In this document: positions 52,458 through 64,000 of the stretch, in pieces
Layout of the letters: each line of letters begins with the position of its first letter
Numbering within the stretch: the first letter of the stretch is position 1
Assembly: GCA_003864495.1 (NCBI GenBank)
Contig: ML133365.1
Location: forward strand, 3,479,856 to 3,543,855
Origin: Nemopilema nomurai
Taxonomy: Eukaryota > Cnidaria > Scyphozoa > Rhizostomeae > Rhizostomatidae
Length of the DNA: 64,000 nucleotides
Direction: 5' to 3'
Notes under the pieces: generated by a model
What the model was told of the DNA's origin: nothing
Database searches by the model: none
What the model saw: only the letters and a program-made list of their open reading frames with translations
Position numbers and translations under genes: made by a program

Positions 52458-54376
52458 ATTCAAATCATAGGCGCCGACAACGTGGGGGCTCGGGGGCTCG
52501 ACTTAGTCTAAACTTTCTGTCTCTTACGTCATCTGTTTATATTATAACTTGTCTATTGTGGGAATCGAACGGTGTCTTAAAGGTCAAACTGATTAAAGGC
52601 AGGAAACCATAACCAATAATTCATAAAAAATGACATCCCTAGTTTGGATGAAAAATCGAATTTAATAGCTCTCAATGAGCATTTGATCGTACATGCTTTT
52701 CAAGATGGACAAATTTGTTGTAAGGGTGAATAAAAAAAGAAGACATTCCTATTTCGCAACAAAAGCCCCCAGGGAGCCAAGAGCGACTAAGGTTCGAAAT
52801 CATGAAGCAAGATGTTGCCCTTCGTGTTCAAAACAAGGCCAGTTTTCGAACATTGACTCTGAGGTGGAAAATATGCAAGATAGTTTGGGCAAGAAAGAAA
52901 TGGGAAGGAAATTCCAGTCTTCATGGTCAGTAAAGTATAAATGGTTCGAATACAAGAGTGACCATGATAAAGTGTTTTGCAACTTGTGCACTTCAGCAAT
53001 AAGTCAGGGAATGCCGATTCCCACGGTAGCAAGACAAATCGACTTGTATAAATGATTTGTAGAGAATGGATTTCCAGCATGGAGAAAAGCACTTCAAACT
53101 TTTCAACGACATGAACAGTCAGAGCTTCATAGAGCCTTAGCCGCAGCCCTTCACAGCAGCGATGCCAACGTAACAGTTGAAACAATGATATTTTCTGAAA
53201 GAGGGGAGCAAATGCTAAAAAACAGAAGGGCTGTGTAAAATTTCTGCACGTTTGCGTTATCTTGGATGCCAAGGGCAAGCTAAGAGGAAAAACGAGAAAG
53301 ACTTGAACTTAATAGCCCTGTTACAGGAACGAAAAAATGATGTGCCTGAATTAGCTGCATGGCTTAAAAGAGACGAGAAGTATAAATGGCTGTCTCACGA
53401 TGTTTCTAATGAAATTCTATAAGACTTCAGCAAGGCTGTGCTAAAAGAGCTGGTGAAGAAAGTGAAAGATGTGGAATATTTTCGTATTATGTTGGATGAA
53501 ACCTCAGACGTTTCTAACAAGGAACAGATAAGTTTTCCCTCCAAATTGTGGATGATACCTTCAACATTGAAGAGCTGTTTTGGGTTTTTACGCTACTGAA
53601 ATCGAAAAACAAGAGTGCAAGAAGTCGAAAAACGAGCTGTATACGTGCATTTTCAAGCACACAACTTAAGTTGGCAGTTCAATATGCTATGAGCAGCAGC
53701 AAAGAAATCAGAGATGTTATGACATTAATACAAGATCTGATTCGTGGGTCACCCAAACGCTGGCCTGGTTTGCTCATTTTCAAAATGACGACACGGGAGA
53801 TGAAAAAAATCCCTGCGCCTTTTTTGCCTCACAAGATGGACTATGCGACTAGTTTTTTTGCAGGCAATTACAAGTAATTGCTGTGCGATTCTCCATTGGC
53901 TTCAAGAAGTGGATGAAAAGAAAAATACAGCCGGAGTTAAAGCTGGAGAATCTCAGATCACTGACGAAATTCGACACGTCAGTCAGACTACAACTACACA
54001 GAGACATGCTCCTGGACAGAGCGAAGACCCAAGAGCGTGAATTAGATGACTTCCAATCCGTGGTGGATTATCTCAAAGAGGAAAAAGCATTCTGCAGTAT
54101 CATCCAAGAAATAAAGAAACTGCTCAGAATTGTGTTGACTTCACCAGTTGTACTGCTGAGAGATCATTCTCTGGCCTTAGGAGGTTAAAAACATACTTGA
54201 GATTGCTATTGTCCCAAGAACGACTAAACGCAGTTGCTTTGATGAACGTCCATTAAGATTTTGTAGAAAAAATTTCTCTACAGGGAATTTCTCTACCTTT
54301 TAACTTGAATTAATTTTTTTAATTTAAATTTTGAGCCTCCCTCTGGGAAAAATAAGTCGGCGCCTATGATTCAAAT
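52458..54376 (+). mobile_element. hAT DNA transposon, internally deleted
   Basis: The element runs 52466-54368 (1903 bp). Its ends are perfect 13-bp inverted repeats (CATAGGCGCCGAC and GTCGGCGCCTATG). The flanks at 52458-52465 and 54369-54376 are identical (ATTCAAAT), the 8-bp target duplication of hAT elements. Exact ends and duplication point to a fairly recent insertion, while the transposase inside is broken, so it was probably moved by an enzyme supplied elsewhere. Confidence 0.9.
52693..54256 (+). pseudogene. Broken hAT transposase (ZMYM/DUF4371-like)
   Basis: Starts at the ATG at 52693. A BED/TTF-type zinc-binding pattern (CNLC, later HEQSELH) is followed in shifting frames by YFRIMLDETSDVSNKEQ, the first catalytic-region motif of this class. 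The C terminus has the hAT dimerisation signature (ERSFSGLRRLKTYL, LSQERLNAVALMNVH) ending at 54256. Stops at 53053 and 53420 and several frameshifts break it, and much of the catalytic middle is absent. Confidence 0.8.
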
Positions 54377-54921
54377 AATCTTGGCAGCTTTGAAATTCAT
54401 CATTACAGACCCGCGTAAGAAAAGAATTTAAATGATTCAGCTACCTACTGTTTGCGCATGTTTTGATTAAATAGCGGTCTTGCGAAAGGATGACTGGTGG
54501 TGGATGGCCGAAGCGGTGATTGGAGGCGAAGAGGTGGCCAGTAGATTCAGAAGACCCTGGTGAGGGGTGACTTATCTCTTAATCATTTAGATCGGACAAA
54601 CAGCAGTAATTTCCTACTCAGATTCATTGTTGTTTTCGAGAAGTTACCAGCTGCATCATTTAGTGATATCGTATTTGGTGTAAGTAAAGATTTCAGGCTT
54701 AGAGGTAAATTTCCTCGGTTTTAAGTCCTGAGTAAGGACTATGCTCAGCAGCATTGTTTGTTCACAATCAGGAACATTAATTGGCGATGCAGTTACGCCA
54801 CCACCAAGGCATCGTAATTATCGTAAGGAGTGACCCGTGTGCTTATTTCTAGCACACTCATAAACGGTGCTAATTGGCTTCGCCTCTCTATTTGTTGCAG
54901 AGGACACATTGTCGCAACGAG
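54377..54921. other. 5' region of the GPCR gene
   Basis: No coding exon seen. A good acceptor (TTTGTTGCAG at 54891-54900) lies 21 bp before the ATG, so the start of the coding exon may be joined to an upstream non-coding exon. Confidence 0.4.
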
Positions 54922-56058
54922 ATGAACTTAGCAGCAATATTTTACTACATCGTTAGCCCAATAGTCGCCGTACTAATCGTGCCTCTCAACCTGGTTGAAA
55001 TCGTTTTGCTTCGTAAGCAGTACAAAAAGAACAAGTCGTCTGGAGTGCAGAGGCATGCTATCCCGATCATACTGTTGGGAAATCTCGCAATCTCCGACTT
55101 GCTGGTTGGGATGACCATGGTTACGGTCCTAATTTTCGACGCCCTTTACATTTATAAAGTGATTCGCCCAACAAAGACTGCAATCCACGTATACTACGTC
55201 ATCAAGATTAATATCCTGCGGTTATCTCTGCTGACGTCATTTTTCAACTTGGTCCTGCTGACGTTAGACCGACTGTTCGCCGTGCGCTCTCCACTGGCCT
55301 ATCGATTGCGAGCCACCAACGCACGTGCTTTTCGCTTTGTCGCGGTGATTTGGGCTGTCTCGGTAATACTCACCTCCGTCCACTACTTCGTTTCATTTTA
55401 CAGTGGCATGAACCTTGCGAAGTATGATATGGTGATCCTTCCAGCAGTTGCTTTCCCAGCCACTCTTGCGTTTGTGGCCTGCAATTTCATGATTGTGAGA
55501 GCCGTGCGCAGACATGGCGGGAAACTGCGCACCATGACGACAGGCGCTGCCCGCCCTGTTAAGAGTATAAATGCGGCGGCAACAACATCAACAACCCAAA
55601 ATGGCGGAATTGATGATGGCTCTGCTGTACCTGGGATGCAAACAGCAACTGGGAAGTCGAAATCCACAATGCAGATCCTCAAACGCGAACTCAAGATTTC
55701 TCGCTTTGCCTTGACTGTGGTCATCGCCTTCCTTGTATGCTGGTTGCCTATGGCAATTTGTGGTACACTGCTAATGGCAGGGAAAGTCGTCGGTGATCAC
55801 GTTACAAATATTGTGTTCGCTCTCGCCTTCAGTAACTCGGTGATAGATCCGCTGGTGTACTTTTGTTTCAATGACAAAATCAGACAAAAAGTAAGGCAAC
55901 TGTTCTGCCTGTGTTCATTAGTTTGCAACACAGGTGGACCAAGCGAGCCCGAAAGAGAGAGAGACCTCTTTGCCGTCTCATCAACCCAAGCTACCCAGGC
56001 AACTGAAAGCTACAGGCAAAGCGAGTCGATTTGCGCTTCAACTGAGACGATTGTGTAA
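54922..56058 (+). CDS. Rhodopsin-class GPCR, melanocortin/EDG/cannabinoid/adenosine-like
   Basis: A 378-aa single-exon frame with seven hydrophobic helices. TM1 has PLNLVEI; TM2 has LAISDLLVG (the conserved Asp); the end of TM3 reads DRL where DRY is usual; TM6 has the CWLP switch; TM7 has NSVIDPLVYF with DPxxY in place of NPxxY. Neither the TM3 start nor the short second extracellular loop (SFYSGMNLAKYD) has a cysteine, so the usual disulfide is absent. DPxxY plus the missing disulfide is the pattern of the melanocortin/EDG/cannabinoid/adenosine group. Loop 3 is long and rich in Thr and Ala, and the tail is Ser/Thr-rich. The start is the first ATG; an upstream TTG in frame was not used because a splice acceptor lies between them. 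The ligand cannot be told. Confidence 0.85.
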   Translation: MNLAAIFYYIVSPIVAVLIVPLNLVEIVLLRKQYKKNKSSGVQRHAIPIILLGNLAISDLLVGMTMVTVLIFDALYIYKVIRPTKTAIHVYYVIKINILRLSLLTSFFNLVLLTLDRLFAVRSPLAYRLRATNARAFRFVAVIWAVSVILTSVHYFVSFYSGMNLAKYDMVILPAVAFPATLAFVACNFMIVRAVRRHGGKLRTMTTGAARPVKSINAAATTSTTQNGGIDDGSAVPGMQTATGKSKSTMQILKRELKISRFALTVVIAFLVCWLPMAICGTLLMAGKVVGDHVTNIVFALAFSNSVIDPLVYFCFNDKIRQKVRQLFCLCSLVCNTGGPSEPERERDLFAVSSTQATQATESYRQSESICASTETIV

Positions 56059-57905
56059 CCAGTGGCTCCCGATGTGACAATGAGTACTGTGCTCATCTTA
56101 TAACAGTAACTCCAGTGACGCTTTCCCTTAGATGTAAAGAAGCTATGAATTAGAACTGTATTCGCACTGAGTTGATCGGTGTACTTCTAAATATTGTGTA
56201 GGTTCACTTAACCACCGCAATCACGCTATGCGGAATGTAAAGCACTGCAATGTCTGTCGCTGCATTGGATCTCTTTACGTGTTTACGTCGAGCATCGAAT
56301 CATCCTGGTGCACCGTGAGGTCAGAATGATCTACAGCTCTGTAATAATGGACGCTGCCGCGTTCCAACGCTGTCTTACGTAAACATCCTCGAAATCGCGC
56401 TTATTAGGGCTTATTTGCGGTCAATTCGCTAAATTTAAGGAAGAATGTGATCCAGAGCGATGATAAAATAAGATGATGAAGATGAGAAGGAAGTACCAAA
56501 TTTAAGATGATTTTAGAATGCATCTTCTTGGTTGGAGAGTACTGCATATTATTCCAGCACTTTTCAACAATGGCTCGGATTTTATATACTTTGGTTGGTG
56601 TAAATGTTCAATTGAATGTTTTGGCGTTATTCAGCTCCAAATACATCGTCAGTGAACAATCCTTTCTTTAACGTAAGTATCAAAATGCTACTACCAATGT
56701 AATAAGTGCTGTATCTACTCCAACCTATAAGAAAGCAATTGGTATTAACGATATCTATTTCTATCCAGCCATAGACTTGCTCATGTGTAAATTTGCTTGT
56801 ATTTCGATTAATGATAAAAAACATTTTACTATTAATAACATTCAACAGCCGTCATTTATCCTCATGCAAAAATTCGTGCGAAGATTCAAAGGAATGATTC
56901 CCGTAGCTACCTGTTTTAGATGCCAAGAAATGAATCACGAGCATCAATAGCCAAACAATAACATTAATACGTCCAACGAAAGAAGCATTTTTCTGTTGCC
57001 TAGTAGAATCTATCCCCTTCAATCTATCAATGAGCTCTACACGGTGATCAATAAAATTTGCATAATTGATTTTACAAGCTTCGCAGCGGAGAGATGCTTT
57101 TTAAAATTTCAGGAAGCATCCTATTTATTCATTTTGAGAACTTTCATTAATTATTACGTACATGCAGGTTCCCTGACATGCCACAAGCCCATCGTTTCCT
57201 TGCTGTGAAAATTGTAGAAAAGTATACGCGTAAAAAAGTCAGATTTGTGCCTAAAAAGCTTCATGATATTATACCACGTAAAACACACTATGTACAATAT
57301 TTACATCGAGCCAAGATAGGCATTTAGCAGCAAGGTCCTGCCTCTACGCGTCAATGTTAGCATCTAAATACGTTAAATAGAACACACAAAAATAAATTAA
57401 CGGCACTCTAAATGGTTTTTACATGACAAAACCATAATGTTATTCACTGCACGTAAAATCACACTACAATCAAGAGAATCATAATACAAGAGAAGACTCT
57501 TCTAGAGACGTGCCTTCCTTCACTTTTTTTTTCTCCACACGTCCGATGTCAATCTTAATCGCAAAAACGTTTTCACATTTTCATCCTTTCAATAATACCG
57601 TTAAATGCATAGCTGACACTTTAAAATTCCTTTAATGTCATTCTAATAGTCACTCTAGACCTTGCAAATAAACAATTTAAATGAGGATTGGCTAGTGTAC
57701 CAAAGTGTACCAACGATAACCAACGATCAAACTTAAACTGCAAATGAACTACAGATGCTATATCTGATCAAAACAGGGAGTGATGCAGCATTTAAGGTGT
57801 TAAATAACCCTACCAAAAACAAGACCCTGGCCCAAGGCAAAGGATCTCTACTCAGTGGATCGAAACAGGCATCAAATATATACACAAATTCGGGTGCGTC
57901 CACAT
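56059..57905. other. Intergenic region between GPCR and paralogue B
   Basis: Holds the 3' UTR of the GPCR on the left and of paralogue B (minus strand) on the right. No further gene or clear repeat was recognised. Confidence 0.4.
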
Positions 57906-60900
57906 TCATTTGACGATCGTCGGGAGGTCCAAAAACTGCGATGGCCTTCGCTCCTTCTCAGTAGCAGAGATGCTCCCACTGGACGATGCGCTGTAGGATC
58001 TGTTAACGCGGCTGTGGACAACTTGGTTGCTGTGAAGGCTGTCCTTTGCCATGCCAATCAACTGGGTTCGTTGGGCGTCTTCGGGCATGCTCACTTCCCC
58101 AAAGACCTAAGACCAATACGACCAATGATCAAAATGACGCATTTTGCAATACTACACTGTAGATGTAGGGATATAGCATCTGCGAACCTTCATCTTCCTA
58201 TCATTTTCTACTATTAATATTAAGAAACTAACATCTCCTAATCCGCTTCTTGAAAACCCAAATTGCATTCAAAGTCATCCTGAGACATTTTACAGCGCAG
58301 TATGAAATTTTTAAGGACGTCGACCCACCTCGACAATTGCTCCGTTGTTCAGTTTCAAGAAATGCCTATGAAGCTGCCTTAAGCCATCCAGATGCAACGT
58401 GTGAATCGAGATGTGCGTGATTGTCTCTGTTCTTGGAATTTTCTTTTTCTTGGAATTAGTGTTCTCCCAGTCTTCTTCCGGAACCTGTTAATAAAACCGA
58501 GTTCGGAGGATGATAAAACTAATGGGCACACAAACAAGTTACCGCACAATATGCTCTTAAGGCAGAAGTAGCTTAATAAAGCTAACATATATCTAGCAAT
58601 GCTACGATAAAAAACCTTCATGATAAATAATATCTCAAGGTCCTTACTTACGAGATTTGTAAGAAAGGTAGAACAGTTAGAGCAGACTAAGCCTCTTTAA
58701 AACCCGTTAGACGTCCCCTGTACTTTCTCATTAGCCTTAACTTTGAACTTCTTAAAAAGGCAGGTTGTAGGTTAATGACAAACATCCTCCATTCAAATGC
58801 ACTTGAATAATACTAAAAGGAATGCGCACCTCTTCTTCTTCCCAGGTATAATGGTACACGCTGACTTTTCGCTGCTCGCCCTCTTGTCCTCTCCATTTCT
58901 CCGACTTTCTGCATATGAACGCAAGCTCTTCGTTCGACATTTCAAGGTCGTACGGGAAAAAGAAGTTTGATTCGACCCCATGCAGTCTCCAGTAAATATC
59001 CATCATCCTACCGTTGTTGTGAAGGCGCATGAAGTACAGATAAAGTATTGCGCACGCGCAGAATACAGTGACGGCGTATAGGAACAGGGTGATAGAAATG
59101 CTGATGAAGAGCGTCACTGCTCCGTTGCCAAAGTAGCGACTGAAGTGGTAGAACAACTTGTACGCGTCACCGATTGGATTATCGCCTCCAAGGTTGATGT
59201 ACCTGAAGAGAAGAAAAGGTCAATGCAGTGATGTCCCACTGGCATTCGATCGCACGCATTGATGGTCATCATCTAAATCATTGATACAATCAATGCATTG
59301 ATTAATCACAATTAAGTATCAAAGTATATGGCTATGGAAACCTGATTGGTCTATGACTTTACGACTCGATAGAAGGTCAAAAGTTCGTTGAAGCTAAAAA
59401 GTTGTTAAACGGTAACCTTTCGTTGTTAGGGCCAATGGTTGGTTTAATATCTTGAAAATTATGAAACTGCTCATACACAATATATTGATCGCCATATATT
59501 GAAGTCAGTTGGCATTATTTCGTCTATTCAAAAATCACTATAACATGTTCTCTGAATATTCCCTGATTTTAATGTGCGTTATCAGGTCCTTCATTAATAA
59601 AGGCACTACGTCTTAATGAACAAATTTTTTAAATGAAACAGCAAGAATTACCTTCCTTTGGCGGTATCAACAATGAGAATCCAGAGCGGATCCAATGCAG
59701 TCTGTATGCCAAATGCAATAATGAAGCGAGATAAGAGATTGGGGAAGCGATCGTAAAGAAGCTGGAAGAAATAACAGAAAAAGATCATGACGATGAGCAC
59801 CATGATGTTGGTGAAAGGACCCATTGCTATCACCCCAATCTCTTCTCTTGTCCTTAGGATGGTGTTTTGGAAGAAGATGTTCACAGTGTAGGGCAAGTAC
59901 TGGACGCTGAAGAGGAAGAAGAGCGTAACATCAGATGAAACGAACAAAAGAATTAGCAATGCAATTGAAGAACTATATGTAAACAAAGGAGAATGGAGAT
60001 TTTGTCGATTCAATGATTTGATTTCAGAAAGATGGATAATGCTTAATTTTGGAAAGTATCTTGGAGTCATTTAAGTGGAATTCTGAGAGAGGAGTGGAAA
60101 GTTCCCGAAACATACTTATTGATGGGTATGAGCTGCCCGACAAGGAAGATCCACTGGCCCACGTAATGCAAGTACATTCGGATCCACCATGCAATGAGCA
60201 GCATCAACAACATAGACCAGAATTCCCTGCTCTTGTACTGCCACAGGTCCAGCTCGATTGGCAGCATACGCCAGACGTAGCGCATGCGCCGTTGACTTTT
60301 ACGTAGCATGCTGTCCTTTCCAGGCCACTTTGTCCTGAGAAGTGGCAAGAAAGAAATCAGAGTCTATTTTATCATTTTATATGGCAGTGAGTGTACTTAG
60401 CAAGAGTGGAGTTTCATGAGAGTGACTAAAGGTAAAATGGAGTAGCGTTTATTATCTCACAAATATATATATTTATACCTTTACAAAACATAAGAGCAAG
60501 AAACTAAAACGATTTCTTAATAAAAACCGCATGTCTTGCCAGGGTTTTTTCATTGAATTTATCGTGCTCGTCATCAAAGCTGCCCCGTGTTACCGTAAGG
60601 AAACAAAGCAACTATTTCTGGAAACAGAAAAAGAAAACAATTTGTAGGCAAAGAGAAAGAAGGGTATTTTACTTAATGGAATACTGATGCTGATCCAGCT
60701 CTTCCAGATGTGTGAGTTTCTTCCTTTTTCGCTGCTGGGCAAGTAACGGTGTTTTGGGTAACATCGTGTAGAATTTCGTCTTCTCGTCTTCACCTTGATG
60801 ACTTTGACGAACCTGCAGATAAAATAAACATACTTGGTACTGCACCTGCAGCAAATTGGATACATGTCATCTAATTGAAAGATTTATGTCATCAATGACT

Positions 60901-63900
60901 TTTCATATGGGCCTCTATTTGATAGGTGCTTCTTCTTTCCAGTGTGCCATATTTATTCTGCGCTGCGTTTTAAAAGCAGATAAATCAAATCATGCATCTA
61001 TGTAGCTCCCTTACTGATTAATCAGCGCTCAGTAGGAAATAAATAAATATAACACGGTCCTTGTTAACAAAATGGGTACTTAACACTGACCTTGTAGTAA
61101 ATTCCGGGCTGTCCTTCTACCGGCTTCAATCCGCTACCCTTGCCAAGGACGTAAACATCATCGTCCCCAGAATACTCTGACTCGCTAGAGGACTCTTCGT
61201 TGCCTAGGTTGACCCCCTGCTCCTCGACCACCTTTCGAGAACCATACACTGTGAAAGGCCTTTCCCCTTCAGCATCAGGAATGTGCACTTTTGCCGGGTG
61301 TCGGGACCCCTTGCGTTGTCTGAGGTCGGTTGAAAAGTCCGAAGTTTTCCTTATTTTCGACACTGATGGTGCTGGTGAGACACTGCGATCAGACGTCTGT
61401 TAGGTGCAAAAGAAAATCAAAATGCTACTGTTGGAAATTATTAATCACTTTAAATCGTTTCAATCAATCGATCGATCGGTCAATCAAGCTATCAAGTAAC
61501 ATAAAAATAAATTAAAAAGAGCAGTATGAGAGCAGAACAGAGTGTACTTCTGACTTAAAGAGATGTGAAATTATTATTTTTATACATCTATTTTAAGCAT
61601 TGAGCTCACCATCATTTCAACTAGAACGTAGACTAAATTTCGAGCAGTAATTTCAATGAATCAATGAACAAAAAAAAAGATAACATTTACGAAAGTTTGG
61701 CTTTCCAAGCTCCGCAAAAGCATCCGCTATATTCAAGATGAAATTCATTGTCTAATAAGTTACATATTATGCAGGAAATTAAAAAGGGGAATTCGAGGTA
61801 CCTTTCTTTGGGGAACTGCTGGGACATCGATGGTCAGATTGCCAGCAGGAGCATGACTCGGACCAGGCTTCACGTCATCATCATTGTTGTTCTCCGCATA
61901 TATATCAGAGTAGGCAGGCGGATTGGTGCTCTGCATCGAAACCGTGCTTGCCACTATGGACGGTGGCATTGGTTTTTCGGTGTCAGAGATGGCTTCCTTG
62001 CTTATGGAAGGCCTTGGCTTTTCAGCGAGCACTACCTCTTTGCTGAGCAGCTTTGAAGTTTGACTCGTGAACTGCAGCTCAACCTCATACTCCTTTTGTC
62101 CAGCGAGGTATCTGTCGGTGATGATAGACATAAAAATTACATCAACGTAACAAATACGAAGAGAAACGAACAGCCAAGGTGCTTTTTGGGGTGAAAAATT
62201 CAATCCAAAATACCTTACATGAAACAATTAATTATGGACTCAGCAACTATCTTTATAGTCAAAAGAAAACTATTGATAGCAATGTATCTAAACGATCACT
62301 AAACACAAGAGGTGCCACCAAATTCGATTTGGTGTTAGACAAGTTAACGACATATCGCGGCTGTTGCTCAAGATGAAATAAGAAGACGTAGAAGTAAAGA
62401 AAACATGGAATGCATCAAGCCGTCCTTTGGCAATTTCGTCTATACTTACTTCGGCAGTCTGATGATTTCAAAATATAAATTGCACAGCCAATGGTCGATG
62501 TCTGAAGCAATCAGTTTTTCCACCGTCTCGAACTTGTCGATGGCAGAATCCATATTTCCGCGTAGCATTGGAGTCTTGTGTCTACAAAAGAATACATTTC
62601 GAATGAGAATTCTTTGATTCAGAACAAAATTTCCACGAAAATAGAAAAATGATAAGCTGTCAGTCCATAAGTTGGAAGCAAGAAGAACGCCAGCTTTCTC
62701 AAAAAAGGAAATAGAACAAAGTTATGAAAAAGGAAGGGGAAAACCATACTAGAAAATAAAAACTCACTTTCCGTCAGCAACATTAAAATTTCCATCGCAG
62801 ATGGGGAAGCATCCCCATCCAACAACTTTATCAGTTGGTGTGACTGAGCCTCGTAGAATCATCAACTCGAAAACGAGGATCATCCCAGCCTTCATATCTG
62901 GTCTTGAAGGACAGACAGCAAATACGCTCTGATCAATCTGGAAAAGTAGGAAAGCGTGATTCGAATGTTAAACACTGATTACTTAAAGAGAAACTTATTG
63001 CTTATTGGTTGACAGGGAAAGGAAGAATTCTGCACAATGCATTTGACTACACGAAAAGCTAAATCGAAACGTTCCGTTAAGTACGGTCCTTTTATTGGTG
63101 TGAAAATTTTTGCAACAAACCTTCAATTCTATGTTATAAAACTCTCCATCGTGGTTTATGGGTAATGTTGCGCCACCCCATTGCTGACCCTTGAGATTGG
63201 CCCACTTCATCACGTGACCGCCCATTCGGCTGTACAGAGAAGCCATAAGAACATATCGGCTTGCTAAAATTTGGAAGAGAGATGCCAAGTAAGAAGACAA
63301 TAATAAATGTTTTTTAGGCAAAGGAAATAAGGAAGGGGCTGTACAACTCAATGCAAATTTAGGATAGAGATGGGAGAAAATGGCTAGAAAAGAAAAAAGG
63401 TGGAAAATATTCAACAACAGTTGACCTGGGAGTTTATTCTTAACACCACGAAGACACCTCAGTTTGATCTGGATTGGCTGGGGAGTTCGAATCCAATCAA
63501 CTTTCCATCTTCTGCATTTACTTCCTTCGTACTGTCCATCCGAAAAAACCAGGTCACCATACATTGTCTGCAAATGGAGAAGGAGATACGTAAAGATACA
63601 AAAATAACAGAATGCATTTAGGGGAAATTGAAAGTGATGGACAAAACAGCATGGAACAAAATGCATTTACACTGGAGCAATTTGGCTTCCAGAAAAAGAG
63701 CAAAATATTCTTCTCCCATGTGTGCCAACAATTCACAGATGTCAGAAACACCACAGAGCAGTCAACCCTTTTCAAATTAATATGAGAAGCACAAAATCAT
63801 TTCAGAATTTATCAAAATTCTGATTTCTTCTTTATGATTTCAATCTGCAGTGCCACCGATAAACTATTGAGCCAGAAGTGCTCATCTCACCTTAACCTCC

Positions 63901-64000
63901 CCCATTCTCTTTGCCAGTGCTCTCAAAAGATGGTTTTCTGATCTTCTGAAAGACCTATGAATACGATCTTGCAATAATCTGTCACGCTGCATCAAGTGCT
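57906..64000 (-). CDS. Multi-pass membrane protein, OFCC1/ojoplano-like (paralogue B), 5' end outside window
   Basis: Exons in order on the minus strand: 64000-63891 (partial), 63567-63426, 63263-63121, 62937-62768, 62581-62450, 62111-61802, 61396-61091, 60812-60673, 60334-60116, 59906-59652, 59202-58830, 58484-58329, 58106-57906. They match exons 5-17 of paralogue A in order and phase. Lengths are identical for exons 6-9 and 12-16 (142, 143, 170, 132; 140, 219, 255, 373, 156), and exon 5 fits 111 bp if it starts one base past the window. Shared motifs include MYGDLVF, GGHVMKW, DHWLCNLYFEI, FGIQTALDPLWILIV, LHNNGRMMDIYWRLHG and PYDLEMSNEEL. Exons 10, 11 and 17 differ in length and sequence and look like loosely constrained linkers and tail. 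The exon 6 donor (GTCAAC) is unusual. Two paralogues kept in this way suggest both work; the cellular role is unknown. Confidence 0.8.

Noticed and set aside
54874..54921. GPCR start extended upstream to 54874
   Set aside because: That start is TTG, and a good splice acceptor ends at 54900 inside the added stretch. The first ATG is at 54922.
57855..58217. Plus-strand frame of 120 codons
   Set aside because: Antisense shadow of the last exon of paralogue B.

Overview
The window is animal (metazoan) nuclear DNA: many short exons with GT/AG introns, AT-rich intergenic DNA, DNA-transposon and retroelement relics, and a GPCR gene with almost its whole reading frame in one exon. The gene content fits an invertebrate, most likely an anthozoan cnidarian. 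That guess rests on gene style, not on a species-specific marker.

Layout. (1) 2013-11740 (+): a 17-exon gene for a ~1383-aa multi-pass membrane protein (paralogue A). The nearest family I can name is OFCC1/ojoplano, and that name is tentative. (2) 12645-13072 (-): two decayed exons of the same family. (3) 13.65-49.7 kb: three tandem units of about 13-15 kb. Each carries one 9-exon gene encoding six ankyrin repeats, a very large exon 7 made of an in-frame 138-bp (46-aa) acidic minisatellite, and a ~290-residue coiled coil. The arrays hold about 41, 23 and 15 units in copies 1, 2 and 3. DNA between the genes was copied with them and carries (CT)n tracts, a hAT-like non-autonomous element with terminal repeats and 8-bp target duplication, and gag-like retroelement relics. 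(4) 50.9-51.2 kb: a GPCR TM7 relic. (5) 52466-54368: a hAT element with terminal inverted repeats, 8-bp target duplication and an internally broken transposase. (6) 54922-56058 (+): a rhodopsin-class GPCR of melanocortin/EDG/cannabinoid/adenosine-like type. (7) 57906-64000 (-): paralogue B of the first gene, cut by the right window edge and convergent with A.

The most unusual content is the ankyrin/minisatellite/coiled-coil locus. Exon borders and phases agree in all three copies and a palindromic TGACGTCA lies about 90 bp before each start codon. Copy 1 looks decayed: a frameshift before the array, a nonsense codon inside it and a lost splice donor after it. Copy 2 needs only one missing base to be open throughout. 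Copy 3 is open apart from one 200-bp patch of small deletions that may be assembly error, and it has a different C terminus. I infer a scaffold-type protein (ankyrin binding surface, long disordered acidic linker with SIM-like motifs, dimerising coil), but no function is established from sequence.
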